From: Planctomycetota bacterium
Lineage (GTDB): Bacteria; Planctomycetota; Planctomycetia; Planctomycetales; Planctomycetaceae
Assembly (NCBI GenBank): GCA_022600195.1
Contig: JAHZKX010000023.1
Coordinates: forward strand, 1 to 64,000
Direction of reading: 5' to 3'
DNA: 64,000 nt
In this document: in pieces, positions 18,579-28,704 of the stretch
Numbering within the stretch: the stretch's first letter is position 1
Layout: each line of letters starts with the position of its first letter
The notes under the pieces: generated by a model
Database searches by the model: none
What the model was told of the DNA's origin: nothing
What the model saw: only the letters and a program-made list of their open reading frames with translations
Position numbers and translations under genes: made by a program

Positions 18579-20876
18579 ATGCTTGTTTTTAATAAAGCGG
18601 AAGAACAGCTTCGGCAAGTGATCAAGCTGGCTCCGGATCTTATAGAAGCCCGTGTCAAAATAGGCCAGCTTATCAGTCAGCAAAACGATCCGCGGGCAAT
18701 GCAAGTCTGGTTGGATCAATTACCTGAAAAAGCAAATCAGCATCCCATGATCTGGAACATTCGAGGAAACTGGTATCAACAACAGGGAGATGTGAACGCA
18801 GCCATTCGATGTTTTTGGGAGGCAATCAGACGTGATGGAACCAATTCACATGCCTGCTATCAACTCGGACAACTTTTATTGAAAAAGGGCGAAATTGAAA
18901 AAGCCAATCAATTTCTTAACCATACAAAAAAACTTCAGTCTTATGAAAGTGAAGTAAAGATTGCTTATTCCGATCAAGATTTGGAAGCAGCACAGAAAGT
19001 GGTTCAGCTTGGGAAAGAACTTGGTTTGATTTGGGAATCGTTTGGCTGGAGCAGGGCAGCAATGATGCTTGCACCACAAACACTTTGGGCGCAAAATTCG
19101 CTTAAGGAATTTGGTCCTGAATTGTCAACACTTCCGCTCAAGCGGATGATTGATTCAAAAAACCCAGCTTTTGATTTTTCGGAGTATCCTCTTCCGAATC
19201 AACTCTCAAATTCCTTGCCTGCCAAAAACCCTGCCGCACTCACACACCACTCCGCAGTCACTTTTCAGGAAGTCGCAGCGGAGGCGGGGCTGAACTTTGA
19301 ATATTTCAATAGCGCAAAGCAACCAAACTTAAAACCCAAAATGTATGAATTCACTGGAGGGGGAGTTGCCGTTCTTGATTTGAATAATGATGACTGGCCT
19401 GATCTCTATTTGACACAAGGATGTTCCTGGCCTCCCAATGAAAGTAACATGCAATATCTCGACTCGCTGTTTTTAAATCAGGGAGATGGCTCTTTTCGGA
19501 ATGTGACCAGCCACACCGGAATTCGGGAAAACCGATTTAGTCAAGGAGTCACCATAGGCGACCTGAATAATGATGGTTTTGATGATATTTATGTGGGCAA
19601 TATCTGCGAAAATCGACTCTATATCAATAATGGGGATGGAACATTTTCAGAGATAAATCAGGCTGCTGGCGACATTGCAGACTGGACAACAAGCTGTCTA
19701 ATGGCGGACTTAAATAACGATTCGTTTCCGGAAATTTATGCTGTGAATTATCTCGCAGGTCAAGATGTTTTCGACCGTGTTTGTAGATCGAATGACGGTA
19801 CATTTCGCTCCTGTATTCCGCAAAATTTTCCCGCTGCACAGGATCGTCTTTTTTTGAATCACGCAAACAGCAATTTTAAAGACATTACTTCTGACTCAGG
19901 AATTAAGATCCCGGATGGCAAAGGACTGGGAATCGTCGCCGCCAATTTCGGGGACCAGAAAAAAATGAATTTATTCATTGCCAATGACGCAATACCTAAT
20001 TTTTATTTTGTCAACCAGTCAACAAACCACAAAAGGAGCCTTCAATTTGAAGAACAGGCCCTTTTGGCAGGCCTGGCGCTCAATTCTGATGGTCGGACGG
20101 AAGCCTGTATGGGAATCGCCGTCGGTGATGGAAATGACGATGGATTATTAGACCTGTTTGTGACAAATTATTTTCGAGAGTCCAATACATTTTACAGTCA
20201 AATCAACGCAGATAATTTTCTGGATGTCACTCGTAAAAACTCACTTTATAACTCAAGTCTTTCTGTGTTGGGTTTTGGAACTCAATTTATTGACGCGAAT
20301 TTAAACGGTCACCTGGACTTGATCGCTGCGAACGGACACGTGGAAGATTTGAGTAAAACAGGTACTCCTTTTAAAATGAAAACACAATTTTTCCTTAATT
20401 CAGGCGCTGGAAAGTATCGAGAAATTCCTGGGAATGAGTTGGGGACCTTCTTTGAAGAGAAGCGACTTGGTCGTGGACTTGCTCGCCTGGACTGGAATCG
20501 AGATGGTTTACCAGAAGCAGTGATCACTCAGTTACAAGCCCCAGTCGCCTTAATACAAAACACAACTACGGATCATGGAAACCGTCTCGTGTTCCACTTA
20601 ACGGGAACCATATCCAGTCGGGATGCCATCGGGACCACGGTGCGTTTGCAAGTGAATGGTAAGACCATAATCAGACAGATGACTGCCGGAGATGGGTATA
20701 TGGCCAGCAATCAACGCATCCTTGTTTTCGGATTAGGTGATCATACGGAAGCACATAATATCTCCGTCGAATGGCCTTCAGGTAAAAAACAATTCTTCAA
20801 AAAATTGGCGGCAAATCAAGAGGTGATGCTTATCGAGGATCAGCCTGAGCCTGTCGTGCTAAGGATGTTTCCTTAA
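18579..20876 (+). CDS. TPR, VCBS/FG-GAP and ASPIC/UnbV domain protein (CRTAC1-like), possibly 5'-truncated
   Basis: The 765-residue protein begins with TPR-like helical repeats (residues 1-115). A seven-bladed-propeller-type array of VCBS/FG-GAP units follows (about 225-620), with calcium-loop motifs such as DLNNDDWPDLYL, DLNNDGFDDIYVGN and DGNDDGLLDLFV. The end is an ASPIC/UnbV domain (about 665-745; TVRLQVNGKTIIRQ ... VEWPSGKKQ). Such proteins are normally exported, but no signal peptide is present. A TAA stands two codons upstream of the ATG in frame, and no ribosome site is visible. The start may have been lost by deletion, or a cytoplasmic form may be real. Binding partners are unknown. 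Confidence 0.72.
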   Translation: MLVFNKAEEQLRQVIKLAPDLIEARVKIGQLISQQNDPRAMQVWLDQLPEKANQHPMIWNIRGNWYQQQGDVNAAIRCFWEAIRRDGTNSHACYQLGQLLLKKGEIEKANQFLNHTKKLQSYESEVKIAYSDQDLEAAQKVVQLGKELGLIWESFGWSRAAMMLAPQTLWAQNSLKEFGPELSTLPLKRMIDSKNPAFDFSEYPLPNQLSNSLPAKNPAALTHHSAVTFQEVAAEAGLNFEYFNSAKQPNLKPKMYEFTGGGVAVLDLNNDDWPDLYLTQGCSWPPNESNMQYLDSLFLNQGDGSFRNVTSHTGIRENRFSQGVTIGDLNNDGFDDIYVGNICENRLYINNGDGTFSEINQAAGDIADWTTSCLMADLNNDSFPEIYAVNYLAGQDVFDRVCRSNDGTFRSCIPQNFPAAQDRLFLNHANSNFKDITSDSGIKIPDGKGLGIVAANFGDQKKMNLFIANDAIPNFYFVNQSTNHKRSLQFEEQALLAGLALNSDGRTEACMGIAVGDGNDDGLLDLFVTNYFRESNTFYSQINADNFLDVTRKNSLYNSSLSVLGFGTQFIDANLNGHLDLIAANGHVEDLSKTGTPFKMKTQFFLNSGAGKYREIPGNELGTFFEEKRLGRGLARLDWNRDGLPEAVITQLQAPVALIQNTTTDHGNRLVFHLTGTISSRDAIGTTVRLQVNGKTIIRQMTAGDGYMASNQRILVFGLGDHTEAHNISVEWPSGKKQFFKKLAANQEVMLIEDQPEPVVLRMFP

Positions 20877-21306
20877 CAAGAAAATCTGTTTGTGCTTTAG
20901 ATAGTAGATGTAGATTACGTTTCTCATGACAAACTGATGGTCCCATTTTATTGTCGCGCCACGCATCTTGATTTCCCGGCATAGCAGTTCTAATTCCGGC
21001 CAGGACTAGATAAGAAAAATGCGAGCCTTTAACCAGGTTTACTGTAGCGTCTCCAAGGGCATTTGAAACGAGAATATTAGAATGAAAGGCGCTATGCTTA
21101 AATGGGAGACTCTCTAGTCACAAGGCACGGTAATGATATAATATTTATTGCTATGGGCGCAATATATCATCTTATTAATAGATATTGCTGATGTGAAAAC
21201 CATACGATTGGAGATGTTTAGTCTTTAGGTTACGGGGTTGGACAGTTGGAGTCAGAAATAGAAATGATGTGAATTTATTGATGGTCTAGTTGACTTAGGG
21301 GGCTCA
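20877..21306. other. Intergenic stretch of 430 bp with no gene seen
   Basis: No ORF with coding character was found on either strand. The part around 21130-21180 is very AT-rich with imperfect TGATATA/TATATCA symmetry. It may carry the promoter of the downstream protease gene, whose start has a GGGGG ribosome site. Confidence 0.4.
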
Positions 21307-22767
21307 ATGCGCCACGTCAGTCGAATGAGTTTGAATTCTTTTGTCATAGGTTTTGTGTTGTTTTGTTCGATCAAAGCTGTCGTAGCTGAAGAAGCGACAG
21401 TCAAGCGGACTGCCTGGCAGTACAAAGACAACAAGATTGGCACCATCACGATCAAACACGTGAGAGAGAAGAAATGGATTGCGGATCGGCCTGATAAACG
21501 CCAAATGATTTATGAGCTGGTCGACCAAACAGATCAATACGTTGAACTCCAGAACGTAAAGAGTAAATTGCGGATGCGGTTTTATGCGGATCGTTCGGAG
21601 TGGTATCAAGTAAAGAGTCAGAAGTGGGTTGGCTATTTTAAAGGGAAGTGGATCAAAACAGATAGCACACCTCAGCCGGAAAAGGTCGTGAGGCAGCCGC
21701 GTGAAGACGGTTATCATATTCAATTGGCCTATTTTGTTCCCGAAGACCAAAAACCATCACCCAATTATCGACAGAAGATCCAGGTGTTAATGTCTTTCGT
21801 TTCGGACTTATATTTGCAAGATCTGAAGCAGAAGCGATATAAAACGAATGGTTTGACCTATGTGCTTGCTGCAGATGGTCAGGTCTCCGTACAACTGATC
21901 CGTGGAATCAGGCCAGCATCCTTTTACAACAACGCGCCCGCCTTCGATGCCAATGAACAGTGGAAGAGGCTTGTACCTGAAATTCGAGATGAGATCCCCG
22001 GCCATTCCAGTCAGGTCATCCTCGTATTCTCAGAAACCTATGATTACGGCCCTGCTGATAAATTATGGAATGGCGTTATGGCTCGTGGAGCCTACTATTC
22101 AGCCGAACGAGGCATGGGGATTTATAGCGCACATATCCTGCGAGACGAATTTTGCGCATTAACAATTGAAAAACAGAGGCGTCTCTTTTTCGACAAAACA
22201 CCCATTCCAGGACGCAAGGCATTGGGGCATCGAATGAATACGCCGCGTTGTGAATTCGTCGAAGATGGATTCGGAGCGGTCGCTCATGAATTAGGACATG
22301 CTTTAGGATTACCGCATGACTTGCGGGATGATCGACGGAACATCATGGCGAATGGATTCCGAAATTTGAAGCAGAATCTGCAGGGCTCGGCTGCAAAGGT
22401 CGGATTTTCCAATGACAATGCTCGGCTGCTCATGGCATCGCGCTATCTGGGACTCGATTTAGATAACACTGATAACGATCCTGCTGAGGTTGAGTTCAAG
22501 CTGACTCACAGTCTCAAACAGGGAGCCAGTATCTCGGTTAAAGCAAAAGATGAGACTGGTTTGCGAGCCGTTGTATTCATAGATAAGAAAAAAGGATCGG
22601 TCATTGGCGGTAGAGCACTCAAAGGAAAGGCTCAGCAGATACAGTATAAGCTACCGCTTGTCGTGAAATCAGGTGAAGTAGAGGTCACGGTGATTGTCGC
22701 GGACGCAGGTGGCAATCAGACACGAAAGACACAGAAGGTCAAGGTGGGTAAATCAGCATTACCATGA
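21307..22767 (+). CDS. Secreted metzincin-like zinc metalloprotease
   Basis: The 486-residue protein has a signal peptide (SFVIGFVLFCSIKAVVAEE). Its catalytic motif is VAHELGHALGLPHD: H327, E328, H331 and H337 match the HExxHxxGxxH zinc site of metzincins. The following NIMANG (M347) fits the Met-turn. An N-terminal beta-rich region (30-130) precedes the catalytic domain (about 135-380), and a C-terminal beta-sandwich-like region closes the protein (about 400-480). It probably cleaves proteins outside the cytoplasm. The exact family (M10, M12 or a planctomycete branch) cannot be decided. It stands alone and converges on the FecR-like gene. Confidence 0.8.
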   Translation: MRHVSRMSLNSFVIGFVLFCSIKAVVAEEATVKRTAWQYKDNKIGTITIKHVREKKWIADRPDKRQMIYELVDQTDQYVELQNVKSKLRMRFYADRSEWYQVKSQKWVGYFKGKWIKTDSTPQPEKVVRQPREDGYHIQLAYFVPEDQKPSPNYRQKIQVLMSFVSDLYLQDLKQKRYKTNGLTYVLAADGQVSVQLIRGIRPASFYNNAPAFDANEQWKRLVPEIRDEIPGHSSQVILVFSETYDYGPADKLWNGVMARGAYYSAERGMGIYSAHILRDEFCALTIEKQRRLFFDKTPIPGRKALGHRMNTPRCEFVEDGFGAVAHELGHALGLPHDLRDDRRNIMANGFRNLKQNLQGSAAKVGFSNDNARLLMASRYLGLDLDNTDNDPAEVEFKLTHSLKQGASISVKAKDETGLRAVVFIDKKKGSVIGGRALKGKAQQIQYKLPLVVKSGEVEVTVIVADAGGNQTRKTQKVKVGKSALP

Positions 22768-22838
22768 CCACCAGAATGCGTGATTTTCATGTCGTGACTG
22801 ACTTAATCAGGCTTTAGAAGTTCCTCAAAAAACTACCA

Positions 22839-24266
22839 CTATTTTACAGGCGCTTCGTAAATTCTTACATTCCGAAACTGGCTCTCTGCGCGGGCGATCA
22901 CATCTTCGTCGGCGATAAAAACCAGATAGCGTTGTTTGCCTGCCAGATATCGGCCTACACGAATCCGAAAACGCTTCCAGTCGGTGCCCGTATAAGTGTT
23001 GAATTGCTGTCCTATTCCGGGACGAACTTCGTAGCCGTAAATCTGAAAAACATGATTCTGTTTGTCATGGGTTTTATCTGTGTCGAAACCAAACCCATGA
23101 ATTTGACCTTCATGAGAGCAGCGGAAATCAAATTCGATCACGGTGTTGGGGGTCACTTCTTTGTTGATCTCCAGGGTCTTCCAGGCATTTCCCCACAGAC
23201 GAATGCCTTTGCCTTGCTCAATTAACTGGTGATCTGTGGGCAGTTCATACTGACCATCCTGAAAACCATAAGGCTCGATGGAGTAAGACGCGAAGTTGAT
23301 TGCCGGGATATCACCGGGAGGATCAGCAACAGAAAACCGATTACGCGATGGGAATTGAATTCGATCTGCCAGTTGACGGCTGATTTCCTGCCCACTCTGA
23401 TCAAAGAGAATCGCCTGGCCGGCTTCCACAATGACTGCGTCAGCAGTTTGTGATTGTTGGTCTGTTTGGATTTCTTTTACCGGCTGCGATTGTGAATGGG
23501 AAACCGTTACATGGCCTTCGAAGACATGCACTTCAGTCTGGTTGTCCGGAGTCACAGACAGGCCAAAGTTTGCCGATTGGGAAATAATCGTCAGGTTGTC
23601 CGTTGTTAAAGTGAAATCATGAACCCGCGAAGTTCCCATCGTCACCAGGCGACCCGATTTTAAATAGGCACGATTATTCGCATTCAGCCCCAGTTCTGCA
23701 GGACCTTGCAAGGCAATCGTTGTCCCTCCCAGAAAATCAATCAGGACTTGCCCCGATTTTAATTTCAACCAACCCGGGACGAGAGGCTTGCTGACATCCT
23801 GCGTCCACTCTGTCTTTTCCCAGATGGCGTGATGTTCTTCGATAATCATGGCGGCAGGGACTCCATCGCTGGAATCAAGTCGCGCGAGGGCCAAAGTGGA
23901 GTTGCTTTCCATAAGTAAAAGGCCCGCCAGACAGAGACAGACCGCAATGGTTGCCGCCAGAGCATAACGCATAAAGGCTAATTGCTTTCGCGCCGAGATG
24001 ACACCGGAATCGATGGTTGTGGAGACTCCCTGATACTCGCTTGTCAGGCTCAACAGATCAGGCAGAGTTTCGGTTTGTCCCTGTTCCCATTGCAGCAGAG
24101 AATCAGTATTCATCATTTGCAGATACAGATCGCGGGTTGTCTCGTCCGATTCCAGGCGTACCAGAAATTCCTGAGTTTCCGCTTCAGTAAGTGTACCGTC
24201 GATAAAGGCAGAGATGAGCTCTTGTAAATCGTTCTGATTTTCTTGGGGGGGACGATTACGATTCAT
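22839..24266 (-). CDS. FecR-like anti-sigma/transmembrane sensor protein
   Basis: The 475-residue protein starts with a cytoplasmic anti-sigma-like region of about 90 residues (LQELISAFIDGTLTEAETQEFLVRLE). One membrane helix follows (YALAATIAVCLCLAGLLLM). The external part contains a FecR-type beta domain at about 140-290 (SGQVLIDFLGGTTIALQGPAEL) and then a region that may be a concanavalin-like sandwich. FecR-like proteins hold or activate ECF sigma factors in response to outside signals. It starts 6 bp after the stop of the ECF sigma gene, with AAGGAG upstream, so the two are one operon. The signal is unknown. Confidence 0.85.
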   Translation of the reverse strand: MNRNRPPQENQNDLQELISAFIDGTLTEAETQEFLVRLESDETTRDLYLQMMNTDSLLQWEQGQTETLPDLLSLTSEYQGVSTTIDSGVISARKQLAFMRYALAATIAVCLCLAGLLLMESNSTLALARLDSSDGVPAAMIIEEHHAIWEKTEWTQDVSKPLVPGWLKLKSGQVLIDFLGGTTIALQGPAELGLNANNRAYLKSGRLVTMGTSRVHDFTLTTDNLTIISQSANFGLSVTPDNQTEVHVFEGHVTVSHSQSQPVKEIQTDQQSQTADAVIVEAGQAILFDQSGQEISRQLADRIQFPSRNRFSVADPPGDIPAINFASYSIEPYGFQDGQYELPTDHQLIEQGKGIRLWGNAWKTLEINKEVTPNTVIEFDFRCSHEGQIHGFGFDTDKTHDKQNHVFQIYGYEVRPGIGQQFNTYTGTDWKRFRIRVGRYLAGKQRYLVFIADEDVIARAESQFRNVRIYEAPVK

Positions 24267-24272
24267 GATAAA

Positions 24273-24887
24273 TTATTCTCCTTGCTCGCTGGCAAGTGTT
24301 TTTTGAATGCACTCTTGTAAAAGTTGTCGAATACGATAAAGCATCTGAGAAACAGCACCCACAGTGCGACCTTGTTCTTTCGCAATGGTCTGGACCGACC
24401 CGCCAGGTGCATAACGTTGTTGAATCAAGCGGCGGCTTTGTTCCGGAAGCTTGGAAAGACAACACGAGAGTACCCGTTGGAGATCATGAGAACCTGCGAG
24501 TTTTTCTTCATTTTGTTGAGCCAGCATGGAAACCAGTTCGACATTAAATACCAGGGAATCCCGTTTGTTATCGCGATAAAAGGCCAGGACTTGAAAGTAG
24601 GCCACCTTGCATGCCCAGGCCACGAAATTACTTCCCGCTTCAAATTCCTCGGAACGCCGCCAGAGCACCATATTCGTTTCTTGAAGAACATCTTGCACTG
24701 CTTGAGAGTCTGGCAACAATGACCGAATATACGCGTAAAGCATGCTCTGATGTGCGGTGAGAAGTTGAACAAATTTTTCTGTCTCTTCAGGATTCAATTT
24801 GGATACGATCCTCAGTTTCAGTGCCTTCGATAATACGGCAGTGTTGAAATAACCTGCATTTATATACCAGAAGATATGCAATCTCAC
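24273..24887 (-). CDS. ECF-type RNA polymerase sigma factor
   Basis: A 204-residue sigma-70 family factor of the Rhodopirellula/Verrucomicrobium ECF type. Region 2 is seen at about residues 40-110 (DVLQETNMVLWRRSEEF and FVAWACKVAYFQVLAFYRD). Region 4 lies at about 140-200, with a helix-turn-helix (SVQTIAKEQGRTVGAVSQMLYRIRQLL). It directs RNA polymerase to a specific promoter set and is probably controlled by the FecR-like protein encoded directly downstream. The ATG at 24887 has a weak ribosome site and the first 30 residues are atypical, so the true start may be further in. It diverges from the duplicated DUF1549/DUF1553 genes, which are candidate targets. Confidence 0.88.
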   Translation of the reverse strand: MRLHIFWYINAGYFNTAVLSKALKLRIVSKLNPEETEKFVQLLTAHQSMLYAYIRSLLPDSQAVQDVLQETNMVLWRRSEEFEAGSNFVAWACKVAYFQVLAFYRDNKRDSLVFNVELVSMLAQQNEEKLAGSHDLQRVLSCCLSKLPEQSRRLIQQRYAPGGSVQTIAKEQGRTVGAVSQMLYRIRQLLQECIQKTLASEQGE

Positions 24888-24926
24888 AAAAAATTCACAA
24901 ATTAGTCGATCCTGATTTATTTTGGA

Positions 24927-24941
24927 GTGAGATCATCTCAC
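24927..24941. promoter_or_regulatory. Perfect palindrome, candidate operator
   Basis: GTGAGAT-C-ATCTCAC is a perfect 7+1+7 palindrome 40 bp upstream of the sigma-factor start and about 150 bp before the first DUF1549/1553 gene. Its place in a divergent control region suggests a binding site for a dimeric regulator. Only a half-site (GTGAGAA) is found in the equivalent place of the duplicated leader at 28650. Confidence 0.35.
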
Positions 24942-24981
24942 ACTTGGGTATCTTTTAATTGATTACAACTTACAATAAATA

Positions 24982-25071
24982 TGACGTCCTTGTGTACAGT
25001 AGCATTTGCGTGATTGGGAATACCTCATTTTCGCAAACCTCGCCTGCCGTGATATCTCTTCCAAGAACCTG
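24982..25071 (+). promoter_or_regulatory. Conserved leader, copy 1, of the duplicated DUF1549/1553 genes
   Basis: Two blocks are shared with the leader of the second copy: TGACGTCCTTGTGTACAGTA (24982-25001) and a 39-base block starting GCAAACCTCGCCTGC (25033-25071). The second block ends exactly 20 bases before the ATG in both copies. The sequence between the blocks has diverged, so the blocks may be promoter or RNA leader elements rather than just recent duplication. Confidence 0.5.
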
Positions 25072-25091
25072 ATTATCTGGAATTGTCTGCT

Positions 25092-28000
25092 ATGAAATTT
25101 TTGGCATTCGTCAAGAGTCTTGTCACACTCCTGGCTTTTTTGCTCGCCTTGACTCTGTTCCCGAGCATTTCACTTACGAACAAACCAAAAGAAGCAAAGA
25201 AGACACCCGCTACTTATCTTGAACTGATTCTTTCAGATCAACCAGTGCTCTACTGGAACTTTCAACAACGATCCAAAGCTGGCTATCCCGCTGTCCGATT
25301 CAATCAGCAGAAAAAAAGCGTGAAATCGGAACCGGTGATGGCTCTGGAAAGTGGCAAGCTGGCAGCAACAACATCGGGCCCCAGACCATCTGAATTTCCT
25401 CTGTTCAAACCAGACAATCAAGCTGCAGAATTCAAAGCGGGAGCCGGCTTCCTCCGTGTTGTTGATCCAGGTGAGAAGAGTGTTCTCGATTTTACCGCCG
25501 GCGATTCGATCACCCTTGAGGCGTGGGTCAATCCGAACTCCACACAAGCCGGCAAATACCGCTATATCATCGGTAAAGGTCGTACGAATCGAAAAGGCGT
25601 TTCTCGCGATAATCAAAATTACAGCCTGAGACTCTCCGGGACTGAAATCAGTTTTCTGTTTCGAAGTCAACCAGAAAAGAAAGAGCTCAAACCACTCTAT
25701 CATCGCTGGACCTCCACAGGTGCTGGCATTATGTCACATCGTTGGCAACATGTCGCACTGACCTATACGTTCGGAAAAAAGAAAAGCTTTAAAGTATACG
25801 TGAATGGTCGAGCAGTTTCCGGAAAATGGGATCTAGGTGGCGATACGACAAAAGCCCCGATTGTCGATAATGACGAAGTCTGGATCGGCTCTTCCATGGG
25901 CGGTGCAGCAAACAGTTCCTTCGATGGCCGAATGGATGAAGTCGCCATCTATCGCACCGCGCTCTCGGCAAAGCAAATTGCCACCCATTTTAAGTATGTC
26001 GCACCCAAGCCCCACATCGATTGGACCACGATTCCCTCAGATCGCGTTCAGGTTGACATCTTCGAAGGAATTCCAAACCGAAGATCCTGGAGCTTTCCAC
26101 CGCCTCGTCATGCGGAAACATTCACACAGCCTCATTTTGCTCTGATTGAAATCCCCAATCGATATTCCGCGCGGGCTGTCAAAGTGGATCGCCCCGATCC
26201 GTTTCTGGTACGAGCCATGTCGCGTATTACGATTCCCAAAGGAAAAAAACGAATTCTGGTTCGTGCCCGCAATGCGTCGCGGCTTTATATCGATGAAAAA
26301 TTAGTCGTAGAAACCGGGTTCCACAATATCTCCAGCAGCGCGCACGGTTATGTGTTCGACGTCGATCGCAGTCTTTCGCCAAATATTCGCCCTCTTCATC
26401 GAGGTGACCAGGAAAAGGTGATTGAATACAATAGTGATGGCAAACCACATCGCTTCCGCTTCGAAATGATTGTCGGTGGCTTTAAACATCGGCCCGATCT
26501 GGGTGAAACAGCCGTCCTGATCGGTGATCCGGGAAAAGACTTTCAGTTACTCACAACGACGAATGACGTGGTCATGTTGACTGACGAGAGTTGGGTCCCC
26601 TTCGAAGCCAGATACCGTTACGGTCTCATCGCTGTCAACGCACAGCGACGTCAGGTTGCAGCCAAGGAAGAAAACAAATACTGGGAGTGGCGCCATCAAC
26701 TTGCTAAACAGGAAATTCTCAAACAGCCCCAGGTCAAAGCGCCAACAGCTGTCTCAGGTTTACGTGCCAACAATACCATTGACCATTTTATCAATCGGCG
26801 TCTGGCAAAAGAGAAAGTGCCTCAGTCTCCTCTGCTGAACGACCTCGCTTTTCTGCGCCGCTTGTCGCTCGACGCGACGGGAACCGTGCCTTCACCGGAA
26901 TTGATTCAGGCTTATCTGGCTGATAATCCGAAAACACGCCGCGCGAATGCCATTACACGTTTACTCAACGATCCCGGCTGGGCAGATAACTGGGTCGGAT
27001 ATTGGCAGGATGTGTTGGCTGAAAATCCAAACATTGTGAATCCTACCTTGAATAATACGGGACCGTTTCGCTGGTGGATTCATGAATCCTTTTACGATAA
27101 CAAACCTTTTGACCGCTTCCTCACCGAACTGGTCATGATGGAAGGCAGTAAATATTTTGGTGGTCCCGCGGGTTTTGAAATGGCTTCGCAAAATGACGCA
27201 CCTATGGCAGCAAAAGCACACATTGTGGGCCAGGCATTTCTGGGATTGAATATGAAATGTGCCCGTTGTCATGACGCACCCTTTCATGACTTTAAACAGC
27301 GCGACTTATTCAGCCTGGCTGCGATGCTCAAGCGGTCTCCGCAGGGAGTTCCCAAAACCAGTTCGATTCCCGGATTTGACCCAAAATCAAATTCGATGCT
27401 GATCTCAGTCACATTATTACCCGGCGCAAATGTAACGCCGAAATGGACGTTTGAAGAACTGGTCAAGCCCGGCAAATTCCCCGAAAACTATCTACGCTCT
27501 TCCAAAGACACCCGCGAAGAGTTGGCAGCCATTATGACCTCTCCTCAAAACGAACGTTTTGCAAACGTAATCGTGAACCGCGTCTGGAAGCGATATCTTG
27601 GTCAGGGACTGGTGGAACCCGTCGATGACTGGAGTGGTCAGAAGCCTTCGCATCCCGAGTTACTCAAATACCTTTCACAGCAGTTTGTCATTCATGGTTA
27701 CGATCTCAAAGCTCTGGCCCGCTTCATTTTTGAATCGGACCTTTACCAGCGGCAGGCGACGACCGACGGCAGCAAAATTGAGACACTCGTTGATGCGACT
27801 TACAATTTTGCTTCACCGGTTTTACGCCGCATGGAGGCGGAACAAATTGTAGATTCACTGTTTGTAATTTGCGGCAAGCCTCTTGATGCCGGCAGGATGT
27901 GTATCGACATTGATGGAGCACGGGACTATCACAGTTCGCTCGATCTGGGAACGCCACGCCGTGCCTGGGAATTTACATCCCCTTCCAATGAACGTGATCG

Positions 28001-28544
28001 TCCCAGTCTGGCGCTCCCTTTTGGTCAGCCCTTTATCACTTTGATGAAAACATTTGGATGGCGGGATACAAGGCAGAATCCATCGAGCGCCAGAGAGTAC
28101 GCCTCGACCGCATTGCAGCCGGCGATTCTTGCCAATGGTCTGATAGGCAAGCGTTTCACACGACTTTCAGATGACAGCGATTTCACAAAACTTTCATTAC
28201 AGGATCAGCCTGTTGAAGAGTTAATTTTAAAGACCGTCATGAAAACACTCACGCGCGAGCCGTCTGAGAGTGAATTGAAAATGTTTGTCGACTTACTCCA
28301 GCCCGGATATGCGGAACGCATTAACAAAAATGCTAAACTTGTCCGCCGCAAAACGTTACCACGTAATCTGGTGGGCTGGTCGAATCATGTAAACTCGCGG
28401 GCGAATGAAATTAAGGTCGAACTTGAGCATGCCGTGAAAGAGGGAGACCCACCAACACAACGCTTGAAAGAAGACTGGCGCAATCGATATGAAGATGTAC
28501 TCTGGACTCTCTTGAATTCACCGGAATTTGTATTTGTGCCTTAA
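25092..28544 (+). CDS. Giant exported LamG-DUF1549-DUF1553 protein, copy 1
   Basis: A protein of about 1150 residues typical of planctomycetes. A signal peptide (residues 1-28) leads into a LamG/concanavalin-like domain at about 95-300 (SITLEAWVNPNS, WQHVALTYTFG, FDGRMDEVAIYRTALS). Next comes a beta-rich, PA14-like stretch (about 330-520), then DUF1549 at about 570-760 (DHFINRRLAKE, LRRLSLDATGTVPSPE) with KCARCHDAPF. DUF1553 follows at about 800-1080 (ANVIVNRVWKRYLGQGLVEP, FESDLYQRQ). CxxCH resembles a haem c site but is a fixed part of DUF1549. The function is unknown; the family is suspected to act on polysaccharides or in a redox process together with DUF1501 proteins. The ATG at 25092 is used instead of the TTG at 25083 because it matches copy 2. 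Confidence 0.9.
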   Translation: MKFLAFVKSLVTLLAFLLALTLFPSISLTNKPKEAKKTPATYLELILSDQPVLYWNFQQRSKAGYPAVRFNQQKKSVKSEPVMALESGKLAATTSGPRPSEFPLFKPDNQAAEFKAGAGFLRVVDPGEKSVLDFTAGDSITLEAWVNPNSTQAGKYRYIIGKGRTNRKGVSRDNQNYSLRLSGTEISFLFRSQPEKKELKPLYHRWTSTGAGIMSHRWQHVALTYTFGKKKSFKVYVNGRAVSGKWDLGGDTTKAPIVDNDEVWIGSSMGGAANSSFDGRMDEVAIYRTALSAKQIATHFKYVAPKPHIDWTTIPSDRVQVDIFEGIPNRRSWSFPPPRHAETFTQPHFALIEIPNRYSARAVKVDRPDPFLVRAMSRITIPKGKKRILVRARNASRLYIDEKLVVETGFHNISSSAHGYVFDVDRSLSPNIRPLHRGDQEKVIEYNSDGKPHRFRFEMIVGGFKHRPDLGETAVLIGDPGKDFQLLTTTNDVVMLTDESWVPFEARYRYGLIAVNAQRRQVAAKEENKYWEWRHQLAKQEILKQPQVKAPTAVSGLRANNTIDHFINRRLAKEKVPQSPLLNDLAFLRRLSLDATGTVPSPELIQAYLADNPKTRRANAITRLLNDPGWADNWVGYWQDVLAENPNIVNPTLNNTGPFRWWIHESFYDNKPFDRFLTELVMMEGSKYFGGPAGFEMASQNDAPMAAKAHIVGQAFLGLNMKCARCHDAPFHDFKQRDLFSLAAMLKRSPQGVPKTSSIPGFDPKSNSMLISVTLLPGANVTPKWTFEELVKPGKFPENYLRSSKDTREELAAIMTSPQNERFANVIVNRVWKRYLGQGLVEPVDDWSGQKPSHPELLKYLSQQFVIHGYDLKALARFIFESDLYQRQATTDGSKIETLVDATYNFASPVLRRMEAEQIVDSLFVICGKPLDAGRMCIDIDGARDYHSSLDLGTPRRAWEFTSPSNERDRPSLALPFGQPFITLMKTFGWRDTRQNPSSAREYASTALQPAILANGLIGKRFTRLSDDSDFTKLSLQDQPVEELILKTVMKTLTREPSESELKMFVDLLQPGYAERINKNAKLVRRKTLPRNLVGWSNHVNSRANEIKVELEHAVKEGDPPTQRLKEDWRNRYEDVLWTLLNSPEFVFVP

Positions 28545-28704
28545 CACGGAATGGATCTGATTTTCATACCGGAAAATACGGAATCTTACAAAAAAGCCTG
28601 ATTGATTCACAAATAATTCACAAATTGGACAAACATGATATAATTAGGCGTGAGAAAAGAGGGCACTTCGGTATATGCTGGTAGATCACGATTTAATTGG
28701 AATG

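Noticed and set aside
25233-25703. 156-codon minus-strand ORF, with a similar one opposite copy 2 (29096-29428)
   Set aside because: The resemblance between them follows from the duplicated gene on the other strand and is not independent evidence of coding.
27250-27290. CARCH as a haem c site in the DUF1549 proteins
   Set aside because: This Cys-x2-Cys-His is a constant part of the DUF1549 domain, so it does not by itself show haem binding here.
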